Positions 56,350 through 64,000 of a stretch of 64,000 bases of DNA are shown here, in pieces (position 1 is the stretch's first letter; the number at the start of each line of letters is the position of its first letter). Below the pieces are notes generated by a model. The model had not been told where the DNA came from. It worked only from the letters and a program-made list of their open reading frames with translations, and searched no databases. The position numbers and the translations under genes are program-made. The DNA comes from Janthinobacterium agaricidamnosum (GTDB taxonomy: Bacteria; Pseudomonadota; Gammaproteobacteria; Burkholderiales; Burkholderiaceae_D), in contig NZ_CP033019.1 of the NCBI RefSeq assembly GCF_003667705.1, forward strand, positions 4,092,001-4,156,000, written 5' to 3'.

Positions 56350-57525
56350 TCAGGAGCGGATCTCCACGATCTTGCCGAAATTGGCGCCAAATTTCTGTTG
56401 ATACTCAGTCATCTTTTCCATGCGTTCCTGCACCCGCGTGCGGTCCTTGACTTCGCCGGCCAGCTGGCCGCAGGCCGCATCGATATCGTCGCCGCGCGTC
56501 TTGCGCACGGTGGTGATGATGCCGCCATCCATCAGCACCTGGGCAAACGCCTTGATGCGCGGGTTTTTCGAGCGGAACAGGCCCGACTCGGGGAACGGGT
56601 TGAACGGAATCAGGTTGAACTTGCAGTTCACGCCGAACTCGCGGTCTTGCACCAGCGCCAGCAGTTCGCGCGCGTGCTCGTCGCTGTCGTTGACGCCGTC
56701 CAGCATGCAGTATTCGAAGGTGATGAAATCGCGCGGCGCGAATTCCAGGTAGCGCTTGCACGCCGCCATCAATTCCTTCAGCGGGTATTTCTTGTTCAGT
56801 GGAATCAGCCCGTCGCGCAAGGCGTCGTTCGAGGCGTGCAGCGAGACGGCCAGGGCCACCGGAACTTCCTGCGACAGCTTGTCCATCATCGGCACCACGC
56901 CCGACGTCGACAGGGTCACGCGGCGGCGCGACAGGCCGTAGGCGTTGTCGTCAAGCATCAATTTCAGGGCCGTGACGGTCGGCTCAAAGTTCAGCAGGGG
57001 CTCGCCCATGCCCATCATCACCACGTTGGTGATCTGGCGCTCGCCTTTCGGGCCCGGTTCGATGCCCTTGGTGCGGCGCAATTCGAACTCCGCCATCCAC
57101 AGCTGGCCGATGATTTCGCCGACGCTCAGGTTGCGGTTAAAGCCTTGCTTGCCCGTCGAGCAGAAACGGCAGTTCACGGCGCAGCCGGCCTGGGTCGAGA
57201 TGCACAGGGTGCCGCGGTTTTCTTCCGGGATGAACACGGTTTCCACGGCATTGCCATTGCCCACGTCGACCAGCCACTTGCGCGTGCCATCCGTCGACGT
57301 GTGGTCGCTGATGATGGCAGGGGCGCGCACTTCGGCGCGCGTAGCCAGCTTGTCGCGCAGCGACTTGGCCAGGTCCGTCATGGCGTCGAAGTCGGAGGCG
57401 CCGAACTGGTGTATCCAACGTTGCAATTGTTTCGCACGAAACGGTTTCTCTCCCAGCTCGGCGCAGTAGGCGATGAGTTGCGCGGGATCGAGGTCCAGCA
57501 AGTTGGTGAGAGTCGTCGTATTCAT
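56350..57525 (-). CDS. rlmN: 23S rRNA/tRNA adenine C2 methyltransferase RlmN
   Basis: This 391-residue radical SAM enzyme has [11 protein letters not shown] (the CX3CX2C cluster motif), [24 protein letters not shown] and the C-terminal CGQLAGEV with the methyl-carrying Cys. It methylates A2503 of 23S rRNA and A37 of certain tRNAs. It overlaps the pilW region only by its stop. Start ATG at 57525 gives the normal N terminus [17 protein letters not shown]. Confidence 0.96.
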   Translation of the reverse strand: MNTTTLTNLLDLDPAQLIAYCAELGEKPFRAKQLQRWIHQFGASDFDAMTDLAKSLRDKLATRAEVRAPAIISDHTSTDGTRKWLVDVGNGNAVETVFIPEENRGTLCISTQAGCAVNCRFCSTGKQGFNRNLSVGEIIGQLWMAEFELRRTKGIEPGPKGERQITNVVMMGMGEPLLNFEPTVTALKLMLDDNAYGLSRRRVTLSTSGVVPMMDKLSQEVPVALAVSLHASNDALRDGLIPLNKKYPLKELMAACKRYLEFAPRDFITFEYCMLDGVNDSDEHARELLALVQDREFGVNCKFNLIPFNPFPESGLFRSKNPRIKAFAQVLMDGGIITTVRKTRGDDIDAACGQLAGEVKDRTRVQERMEKMTEYQQKFGANFGKIVEIRS

Positions 57526-57649
57526 GATCTTGTCTATTCTAAAAATCCGTCCCCGCGCGCATCAGGGGCAAAGCACCACAGCGCAGCGGGAACAGGGGGT
57601 GATAAGTTATTTCACAGATAACGCCAGGAAATAACGTTATCTAAGGCAA

Positions 57650-58066
57650 TTAAGCCTTCAGTTCTGGGAAGAAGTAAGCGATTTCCACTTTAGCAGCTTC
57701 GACAGCGTCGGAACCGTGTACGGCGTTAGCGTCGATCGAATCGGCGAAATCGGCGCGGATCGTGCCTTTTTCTGCTTTCTTCGGATCGGTCGCGCCCATC
57801 AGGTCACGGTGGGCCAGAACGGCGTTTTCGCCTTCCAGGGCTTGGATCATGACTGGACCGGAAACCATGAAGTCGACCAGATCCTTGAAGAAGCCGCGCT
57901 CTTTGTGCGCTGCGTAGAAGCCTTCAGCTTGTTCGCGCGACAGTTGGGTCATGCGTGCTGCAACGATTTTCAGGCCAGCGTTTTCAAAACGGGTGTAGAT
58001 TTGACCGATTACGTTTTTTGCAACTGCGTCTGGTTTGATGATCGACAGGGTGCGTTCGATTGCCAT
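57650..58066 (-). CDS. ndk: Nucleoside diphosphate kinase
   Basis: This 138-residue protein begins [21 protein letters not shown]. It has the catalytic His in [12 protein letters not shown] and the conserved [17 protein letters not shown] block. It balances nucleoside triphosphates. It starts the ndk-rlmN-pilW run on the minus strand. A five-codon upstream in-frame extension is rejected because the family starts at MAIERT. Confidence 0.98.
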   Translation of the reverse strand: MAIERTLSIIKPDAVAKNVIGQIYTRFENAGLKIVAARMTQLSREQAEGFYAAHKERGFFKDLVDFMVSGPVMIQALEGENAVLAHRDLMGATDPKKAEKGTIRADFADSIDANAVHGSDAVEAAKVEIAYFFPELKA

Positions 58067-58285
58067 GTGTGAAAACTCCAATAAAAGTAAGGTTTAAAAC
58101 GGTAAATTGATAACTCAATCAACCTTTGATTTTACCATACTCCACCCCATATCACCCAGACGGGCAGGGGCATCTTGCCGCCCTGTCCCTGTTTAATGAA
58201 ATCTTAAGCTGCTTTTTTGGCAAATTCCGGCCCCCATGCTATCCTTGGGTAAAGCAGTAATTTGAATTGACAACACGGAGGCACT

Positions 58286-58972
58286 ATGAATCAGAACATG
58301 CAACGCACCTTTGACCTGTCGGGGGGCATGCAGCAAGTCCGCCACCAGGTCTTGCGCAACACTTACTGGCTGCTGGCACTGTCCATGATACCGACCGTGC
58401 TGGGCGCCTTCATCGGCGTGCAAATGCATTTGCCGATGCTGACCGGTGGCATGGGCTTCATCATCTTCATGGCCGTCGCATTCGGCTTCATGTACGCGAT
58501 CGAGAAAACCAAGAACTCGGGCCTCGGCGTCGCCGTCCTGCTGGGCTTTACCTTCTTCATGGGCCTGATGCTCACGCCTATCCTGACGCGCACGCTCGGC
58601 TACTCGAACGGCGGCATGCTGATCATGACGGCATTCGGCGGCACGGCCACCATCCTGGCCGTGATGGCGACGATCGCCACGGTGTCGAAGCGCGATTTCT
58701 CGGCCATGGGCAAATGGCTGTTCGCCGGCGTGATCGTGCTGATCCTCGCATCGGTGGCGAACATCTTCCTGGGCCTGTCGGCACTGTCGATCGTGATCTC
58801 CATGGTCGCCATCGCCATCTTCTCGGCCTACATCCTGTATGACGTGCAGCAAATCATCAACGGCGGCGAGACCAACTACATCTCGGCCACCCTGCGCATC
58901 TACCTGGACGTGTACAACATCTTCACCAGCCTGCTCTCCCTTCTGGGCTTCGCTGGCGGTAGCCGCGACTAA
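58286..58972 (+). CDS. Bax inhibitor-1 / YccA family membrane protein
   Basis: This 228-residue inner-membrane protein has seven hydrophobic helices and the BI-1 signature: VLRNTYWLLALSMIPTVLGAFIG, AFGFMYAIEKTKNSGLGVAVLLGFTFFMGLMLTPIL, YILYDVQQIINGGETNYISATLRIYLDVYNIFTSLLSLLG. YccA in E. coli modulates FtsH, which is of interest because hflK/hflC, other FtsH modulators, are in the same window, though not nearby. GGAGG precedes the ATG. Confidence 0.93.
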   Translation: MNQNMQRTFDLSGGMQQVRHQVLRNTYWLLALSMIPTVLGAFIGVQMHLPMLTGGMGFIIFMAVAFGFMYAIEKTKNSGLGVAVLLGFTFFMGLMLTPILTRTLGYSNGGMLIMTAFGGTATILAVMATIATVSKRDFSAMGKWLFAGVIVLILASVANIFLGLSALSIVISMVAIAIFSAYILYDVQQIINGGETNYISATLRIYLDVYNIFTSLLSLLGFAGGSRD

Positions 58973-59060
58973 GCGCTAACGCAAAAACGCCCAGGGCGGC
59001 GTTGCAGTGCTTTGCCCTGAACGTTTTATGCGCTGCGCTTATGCGCCAGAGCATGAAAAC

Positions 59061-59088
59061 AAAAGCCGACCCGCGGGTCGGCTTTTTT
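59061..59088. terminator. Bidirectional terminator
   Basis: AAAAGCCGACCCG pairs with CGGGTCGGCTTTT (a perfect palindrome), with T and A runs on either side. It separates the convergent BI-1 and LysR genes. Confidence 0.85.
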
Positions 59089-59101
59089 ACGTCCGTTCAA
59101 A

Positions 59102-59947
59102 TTACTTGATCTTCTCCGCCACCTCGAGCAAGCAGGCGCGGGCGCGGTCCAGGGTCGGGTTGTCGCGCTGGGCCGCATACACGGCGTAGGCGGAATGCGA
59201 GAATTCTGGCGCGTCGCGCACGCGGTACAGCAAGCCTGCGTCGAGATACGGCTGCGCGCTGCCGATGCGAAAGTAGCTGGCGCCGCCCACTTCCAGCAGG
59301 TACACGAGGGCCAGCGGGCCCAGCGAGATCGACACGGGCGGGCTGCTCAGTTCAGGATACGCCGCCTGGTGGTTGGCCGCGAAGCTGGGTCCCCAGTCGA
59401 CGTACACATAGGTATCGGCCTGCATCTGCCCGTCGGCGCGCGTGGTCACCATCACCAGCTTTTCCTCGGCCAGCAATTCGCTGGCCAGACCCGGGCGCTG
59501 CGGCGGGTTGTACAGCACGGCGAGGTCCAGCGAGCCGTCGTGCACGGCGTCGAGCAGGCGCGCGGGACTGTCGACTTCCGCCCGCAGGGCGATCTCGGGG
59601 CAGTCGCGGCTCATGCGTATCAGCCAGTCGCCGAGCAGCGGCTGCCACAAACTCAGCTCGCAGCCGATGCTGACGGCGTCATCGCGCCCCGGCGGCAAGG
59701 CCACCTGATGGCGCGCCCGCTCCCACACCTGCACCATGGTGGCCGCGTGGCGCATGAAACGCTCGCCGGCCGAGGTCAGGCGCGCGCCCGCCTTGTTGCG
59801 CACGAACAATTGGCGCCCCAGCTGCTGCTCCAGCGTGCGGATGCGGGCGCTGACGGCGGTCTGCGTCACGTGCATGCGTTCGGCCGCCATGATGAAGCTG
59901 CCGCAGGAAGCCACTTCGAGGAAGGTACGCGCTTGATTGATGTCCAT
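59102..59947 (-). CDS. LysR family regulator
   Basis: This 281-residue protein has an N-terminal helix-turn-helix (ARTFLEVASCGSFIMAAERMHVTQTAVSARIRTLEQQLGRQLFVRNK, residues about 6-53) and a LysR effector-binding domain. It is located 28 bases after the cfa stop on the same strand and may be co-transcribed with it. Its target is unknown. ATG 59947 is preferred to an adjacent TTG. Confidence 0.92.
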   Translation of the reverse strand: MDINQARTFLEVASCGSFIMAAERMHVTQTAVSARIRTLEQQLGRQLFVRNKAGARLTSAGERFMRHAATMVQVWERARHQVALPPGRDDAVSIGCELSLWQPLLGDWLIRMSRDCPEIALRAEVDSPARLLDAVHDGSLDLAVLYNPPQRPGLASELLAEEKLVMVTTRADGQMQADTYVYVDWGPSFAANHQAAYPELSSPPVSISLGPLALVYLLEVGGASYFRIGSAQPYLDAGLLYRVRDAPEFSHSAYAVYAAQRDNPTLDRARACLLEVAEKIK

Positions 59948-59975
59948 CAAGCCATCATATCAGCTGACGCGCATC

Positions 59976-61151
59976 TCAACTGACACGCTCGTAGCCACCC
60001 AATACGCCCTGCTTCGACAAGACCCACTGCCACAGCTGCAGGTCGCGCGCGCGGAAGGCGCCCGCGCAGGACAGCAAATAATATGACCACATGCGGTGGA
60101 AGCGCTCGCCCAGCTGGGCCGCAAACTGCGGCCACGCCTGCTCAAAGTTCGCATGCCAGGCCATCAGGGTCTTGTCATAGTCGGCGCCGAAGTTGTGCAA
60201 GTCCTCTGCCACGAACAGGTCATCGATAGCGTCGCCGATCTGGCCGATGGAGGGCAAGTCGCCATTCGGGAAGATGTACTTGTCGATCCATGGATCGCAC
60301 GCGGAATCGCGCTTGTTCTTGCCGATCGTATGCAGCAGGAACAGGCCGCCGTCTTCCAGGCAGCGGTGCGCCACTTGCATGAAGGTGCGGTGATTCTTGT
60401 GCCCCACGTGCTCGAACATGCCGATGCTGACGATGCGGTCGAATTTTTCATCGGTGTCGCGGTAATCCTGCAGGCGGAAGTCCAGGTTTTCTCCGCCCGG
60501 CATGCCGCGCGCGTAGGCGACCTGCTCTTGCGAAATCGTCACGCCCACGCATTGCACCTGGTATTTTTCCGCCGCATAGCGCATGAAACTGCCCCAGCCG
60601 CAGCCGATGTCGAGCACGCGCATGCCCGGTTCCAGGCGCAGCTTGCGGCAGACCAGATCGAGCTTGGCTTCCTGCGCCTCGGCCAGTTTGCCGGCGTCCT
60701 TCCAGTAGCCGCAGGTATAGGTCATGCGCGGATCGAGCATGGCCGCATAGAAGGCGTTGCCCAGGTCGTAGTGCTCCTTGCCCACCATCCACGCGCGTCG
60801 CTCCGTCTGCAGGTTGAACAGGCGCGCGTACAGCGCGTGGAAGGCCAGGCGCATGGGGCGCACGTCGTCGGCCACCCTGGCGCGCAGCAGATGGCAAAAG
60901 AATTCGTCGAGCTGCTGCGCATCCCAGTCGCCATCCATGTAGGCCTCACCCAGGCCCAGGTTGCCGCTGGCGAAAGCCCGTTCGGGTACGCCCGGTTTGC
61001 GCAGCTGCATGTCCCAGGCGGCGCGGCCATTCAAGTGGATATCGGCGCGGGCCAGCAGCTCGGCCGCTTCGCGGGTCAGCCGCGTGTCGAGCTGGAGTTC
61101 CGTACTACTTGCCGGTGCTTGCTGTAACTGTGTCATTTGCTGCGTGTTCAT
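59976..61151 (-). CDS. cfa: Cyclopropane fatty acid synthase
   Basis: This 391-residue SAM-dependent enzyme has an N-terminal lipid-binding part, GKEHYDLGNAFYAAMLDPRMTYTCGYW, the SAM site RVLDIGCGWGSFMRYAA, GVTISQEQVAYAR and MFEHVGHKNHRTFM. It adds a methylene group to unsaturated phospholipid acyl chains, usually on entry to stationary phase or under acid stress. The ATG at 61151 is the first that gives a family N terminus (MNTQQMTQL...). Confidence 0.94.
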   Translation of the reverse strand: MNTQQMTQLQQAPASSTELQLDTRLTREAAELLARADIHLNGRAAWDMQLRKPGVPERAFASGNLGLGEAYMDGDWDAQQLDEFFCHLLRARVADDVRPMRLAFHALYARLFNLQTERRAWMVGKEHYDLGNAFYAAMLDPRMTYTCGYWKDAGKLAEAQEAKLDLVCRKLRLEPGMRVLDIGCGWGSFMRYAAEKYQVQCVGVTISQEQVAYARGMPGGENLDFRLQDYRDTDEKFDRIVSIGMFEHVGHKNHRTFMQVAHRCLEDGGLFLLHTIGKNKRDSACDPWIDKYIFPNGDLPSIGQIGDAIDDLFVAEDLHNFGADYDKTLMAWHANFEQAWPQFAAQLGERFHRMWSYYLLSCAGAFRARDLQLWQWVLSKQGVLGGYERVS

Positions 61152-61367
61152 GCCCTGCCGCCTCCAGATGGTTGTCGGTGCTGGCGCACGCCGGCAAGTC
61201 ATTCAGGTGCCCGGCGGCGCACCAGCCATCAAATTATCCGCCCGCCATGACCATCTGGATAATGAAACATCATGGTCATTCATATCAAAATAATTGCTGC
61301 AAAATGATTTCAATCAATTATTTTATGGAAATATCTTATACAGGAAGCGCACCGTAGCATGAAAAAA

Positions 61368-61384
61368 GCCGCCTGTTCGGCGGC
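61368..61384 (-). terminator. Terminator of the cupin-like gene
   Basis: GCCGCC pairs with GGCGGC around a five-base loop, with six A residues (61362-61367) giving a T run on the minus strand. Confidence 0.75.
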
Positions 61385-61419
61385 CGTTCCCTGCGCGTTC
61401 GCGGCAATGCGCAGGCCAA

Positions 61420-62460
61420 TCAAAAGTCGTGATTCGGCGGATACTTGCTGTAAAAATCGTTATCCCATTTGAAGTTGGTAAACGCCACCGTCATCGACAC
61501 GTCGAGCGCTTCGACGAAATGCCAGCAGCCAACGGGCAAAAACAGGATTTCGCCCGGCGCCAGCACGCATTCGCGCACCTGCACGTCGGCCATCAGCGGA
61601 TAGCGCTGCAGGTCGATGGCGCGTCCGTCGACGGGCGTAAAACAGTGACGCTGGTTGTACACGCGCGCGACCTCGCAGGCGGCCATGATGCGCAACCGCT
61701 TGCGCCCTTTGACTTGCGCCATGAAGTTGTTCGTCAGGTCATGGTGGAACGGCGTCACCGTACCAGCCGGGCCGAACCATAGAAAACCCGTCGGGCCGCC
61801 ACTCTGCTCCAGGTACTCGGGCAGCTGGCCGATATCGTCCCACAGCTCGCGCAAGGCTTGCCGGTTCTGCGAATTGTTATTTGCCGTCATATAGAAATCA
61901 TTGGTCGCACCGCTACCCTCGACCAGGCTCGCGTACTCGCCGAACGCCATCTTGCGCTTGTGCGCCACGCTGTTCATTTCATACTGGGCATCCGCTTCGC
62001 GGCCGAACTGCACTTCCACTTCACGCTGCGCAAAATGGTCGCGGAAGTAGGCCGGGCTCCACTTGGCCATGGCGGGCCACTCATCCATCATGCCCGTGAT
62101 GATGACGGGCTGGTTGGTCGAATAGTATTCGTCGAGGAATTCCTGCGCGGAGAGCCTGTCGCGGCGGGGAATCTCGGGCGGGCGCAGCTGGTTCAGCTTG
62201 CGCTGGATATCGATCACCCAGTCGCGCTTGGCCAGGCGGTTCGACAGGCGCACGGCGCCGGCCAGGTAGGGACTGTGCAGCGCCAGCTCCACTTCGCGGC
62301 GCGCCAGGGTTTCCGTGATGCCGGCCTTTTGCAGCACCGGCATCAGCGCCGACGGGTGGCTGCCCAGCATGAGGTTTTCCGCAATCCAGCTGCGCCACTC
62401 GCGGCTCAGTTCCTGTTCCTGTTCCTGTTGCTTGACTCCGAATGCCGATACCGCCGCCAT
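61420..62460 (-). CDS. JmjC/cupin-like 2-oxoglutarate dioxygenase
   Basis: This 346-residue protein has a helical N-terminal part with a QEQEQE run and a C-terminal Cupin_8/JmjC-type domain (about 100-335): QPVIITGMMDEWPAMAKWS, the iron ligands H and D in TPFHHDLTNNFM, KGRKRLRI (2-oxoglutarate-contact type) and the distal His in VGCWHFVEAL. It is probably a protein or small-molecule hydroxylase needing Fe(II) and 2-oxoglutarate. The substrate is unknown. GAGGAG precedes the ATG. Confidence 0.88.
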   Translation of the reverse strand: MAAVSAFGVKQQEQEQELSREWRSWIAENLMLGSHPSALMPVLQKAGITETLARREVELALHSPYLAGAVRLSNRLAKRDWVIDIQRKLNQLRPPEIPRRDRLSAQEFLDEYYSTNQPVIITGMMDEWPAMAKWSPAYFRDHFAQREVEVQFGREADAQYEMNSVAHKRKMAFGEYASLVEGSGATNDFYMTANNNSQNRQALRELWDDIGQLPEYLEQSGGPTGFLWFGPAGTVTPFHHDLTNNFMAQVKGRKRLRIMAACEVARVYNQRHCFTPVDGRAIDLQRYPLMADVQVRECVLAPGEILFLPVGCWHFVEALDVSMTVAFTNFKWDNDFYSKYPPNHDF

Positions 62461-62541
62461 CGCCCGTCTCCTCTTTTTTTATATGAACAAGCGGCCGGGT
62501 CGCAATGCCACCCGGCCGCATCCTGCTACGCTAGCACACGG

Positions 62542-64000
62542 TTAGCGTACCTTCCACACCTCGGTCGCCAGCACGCCATTCGCGTCGCCATCGAGTTCCC
62601 ACGAGAACGCGCCGCGCAAGCCCTGGTCCTTCACGTATTTCACCTTGGTGCCGATGACGGTCGGATCATCATAGCTCCACCACTGGCCGCCCGCCCCCGT
62701 GTACAGGTACAGCTGCTTGGTCACGGGATGGTAGTAGCGCGTGCCGGCTTTGGCGACGAGGATTTTATAGTCCTCGATACCCGACTCGTACGTACCCGGC
62801 GCCGTGCCCGTGGCCGCCTGGTACAAGCCATCGCCGTTCGGTCCCGGCGCCACGCCCGTCCAGCCGCGGCCATAGAACGGTATGCCCAGCAGCAGCTTGT
62901 CGCGCGGCACGCCGGCGGCAATCATGTACTGCACCGCCTTGTCGCCCACGTATTCGCGCGCCATGCCCGTTGACGGATCGGCAGGGTCGGCAAACAGCTG
63001 GGCGTTGAAGTTGGTGCTGTTTTCCCAGCCGCCGTGGAAGTCGTACGTCATCAGGTTGATCCAGTCCATGTACTGCGAGTACAGGGCCGGTTCCGTGTTG
63101 TCGATCTTGTCCTTGCCGGCACCGACAGCGGCCGTCAACAGGTAGCGCTTGCCGTTGGCGGCGCCGAGCGCATCGAGCTGGCTGCGGAATTCCGCCATCA
63201 GCAAGGTGAAGTTGCGCTTGTCGTTGGGGCTGACCGTGTTGTACGGCTGGCCGCCGCCGACCGGGTATTCCCAGTCGATGTCGATGCCGTCAAAGATGTT
63301 GGCCGCCGCACCCACGCCGCCGCGACCGCCCTGCACCGGCAGGTTGCCCTTGATGTAGATATCGATACACGAGCGCACCATCTGCTTGCGCAGCGCATCG
63401 GTGGCCGAACCGACGGAGAAGTTCTTCGACCAGCTCCAGCCGCCCAGGGAAATGAACAACTTGAGGTTCGGGTGCGCCGCCTTCAGCTTTTTCAGCTGCA
63501 GGAAGTTGCCCGACAATGGAGCGTCCCACGGAATGGCCTGGCCATCGACGGTGCGCTTCGGCGTGCGGATGTAGTCGGCCTCTGCATCGCCGCCCGTGCC
63601 CGCGTCCGGCGAATTCGGATTCGTCGCGCCCGGCTCCGTCTTGGTGATCATGCCGCATTCGTAGCCGCCGTTTTTCGGATAGATATTGCCGAAGGCATAG
63701 TTAATGAAGGTCAACTTGTCGGCCACGCCGCTGGAATGCACGTTCGCCACCTCATAGTCGCGGCCATATACGCCCCATTGGGCGAAATAGGAACCGACTT
63801 CGCGGCCGGTTGGTGTCGGCGTTGGCGTCGGCGTCGGGGTAGGTGTCGGGGTTGGCGTTGGAGTCGGCGTTGGAGTCGGCGTTGGAGTCGGTGTCGGCGT
63901 TGGCGTCGGGGTTGGCGTCGGCGTGGTGCTGCAGATTTCCAGGCTGGTCCACGGCTTGCCCGTGCCGGCAGCGCCGCTGCTGGTCGACGGGTTGTCGCCC
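62542..64000 (-). CDS. GH18 chitinase with chitin-binding module (5' end outside window)
   Basis: The frame is open from 62542 to the window edge on the minus strand. The visible protein (about 486 residues) begins with the end of a CBM5/12-like chitin-binding module (GDNPSTSSGAAGTGKPWTSL, the NPS/W type), then a Pro-Thr linker of about 19 PT pairs (63808-63921) and a GH18 catalytic domain. The domain has YFAQWGVYGRDYEVANVH at the start, the catalytic DGIDIDWEYP (DxxDxDxE), MTYDFHGGWE and a final WSYDDPTVIGTKVKYVKD. It should be a secreted chitinase. The signal peptide lies beyond the window, so only the 3' part is present. Confidence 0.93.
   Translation of the reverse strand, partial: GDNPSTSSGAAGTGKPWTSLEICSTTPTPTPTPTPTPTPTPTPTPTPTPTPTPTPTPTPTPTPTGREVGSYFAQWGVYGRDYEVANVHSSGVADKLTFINYAFGNIYPKNGGYECGMITKTEPGATNPNSPDAGTGGDAEADYIRTPKRTVDGQAIPWDAPLSGNFLQLKKLKAAHPNLKLFISLGGWSWSKNFSVGSATDALRKQMVRSCIDIYIKGNLPVQGGRGGVGAAANIFDGIDIDWEYPVGGGQPYNTVSPNDKRNFTLLMAEFRSQLDALGAANGKRYLLTAAVGAGKDKIDNTEPALYSQYMDWINLMTYDFHGGWENSTNFNAQLFADPADPSTGMAREYVGDKAVQYMIAAGVPRDKLLLGIPFYGRGWTGVAPGPNGDGLYQAATGTAPGTYESGIEDYKILVAKAGTRYYHPVTKQLYLYTGAGGQWWSYDDPTVIGTKVKYVKDQGLRGAFSWELDGDANGVLATEVWKVR
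63808..63921 (-). repeat. Tandem 6-base repeat encoding a Pro-Thr linker
   Basis: About 19 tandem copies of a degenerate CCN-ACN unit encode PTPT... between the chitin-binding module and the GH18 domain. Third positions vary, so the tract has not just expanded by recent slippage. Confidence 0.85.

Noticed and set aside
57616..57642. AGATAACG/CGTTATCT hairpin after ndk as a terminator
   Set aside because: The stem is eight bases with an 11-base loop and no T run on the minus strand, so evidence is too weak.

Overview
The window looks like the chromosome of a GC-rich betaproteobacterium of the Oxalobacteraceae, most likely Janthinobacterium or a close relative. This is inferred from the protein sequences, from the conserved gene blocks hisZ-purA, hfq-hflX-hflK-hflC and ndk-rlmN-pilW-rodZ-like-ispG-hisS-yfgM-bamB-der, and from a secreted GH18 chitinase. 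No rRNA operon, CRISPR array, prophage or insertion sequence was seen.

Region 1 (1-10.1 kb) is part of a type VI secretion (T6SS) locus. tssJ (5' end cut off by the window), tssK and tssL run on the plus strand. They converge on tssM-tagF-ompA-like on the minus strand. Next come a membrane-anchored M15 peptidase resembling the T6SS wall hydrolase TagX and a divergent unknown membrane protein started by TTG.

Region 2 (10.1-26.3 kb) is mixed accessory sequence. It holds a glyoxalase/hydrolase pair, a small unknown protein, a GntR regulator convergent with a purine permease, a GtrA protein and a three-subunit periplasmic sugar/alcohol dehydrogenase (Tat small subunit, GMC flavoprotein with an Fe-S-like Cys cluster, triheme cytochrome c). 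Four apparently identical tRNA-Asn(GTT) genes lie on the minus strand over 10.5 kb. Each has its own promoter and terminator, and accessory genes lie between them, including an AT-richer hydrolase. tyrB and uvrB close the region.

Region 3 (26.3-33.3 kb) is a complete-looking D-erythronate/L-threonate (tetronate) catabolic operon: MFS transporter, ltnD, otnK, otnC, otnI, denD. A divergent FadR/GntR regulator flanks it.

Region 4 (33.3-41.2 kb) holds a LysR regulator broken by a one-base frameshift, facing a ModA-like binding protein and a citrate-type MFS transporter. After these come a flavin reductase-like protein, an AI-2E-family permease, a glutathione transferase and a tightly overlapping GNAT / WD40-like / NIPSNAP trio.

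Region 5 (41.2-59 kb) is the housekeeping core: purine metabolism (purA, phosphoribosyltransferase), hisZ, the HflKC membrane-protease regulators, HflX, Hfq, Der, BamB, YfgM-like, HisS, IspG, RodZ-like, PilW/PilF, RlmN, Ndk and a BI-1 family membrane protein. Region 6 (59-64 kb) holds a LysR regulator, cyclopropane fatty acid synthase, a JmjC/cupin-like dioxygenase and a GH18 chitinase with a Pro-Thr linker, whose N terminus lies beyond the window.

Nothing here is clearly a new defence or signalling system. The points most worth following are the T6SS-linked M15 peptidase and its unknown neighbour, the tRNA-Asn array with cargo, the GNAT/WD40/NIPSNAP operon, the binding protein-MFS pair beside a broken regulator, and several small unknown proteins.
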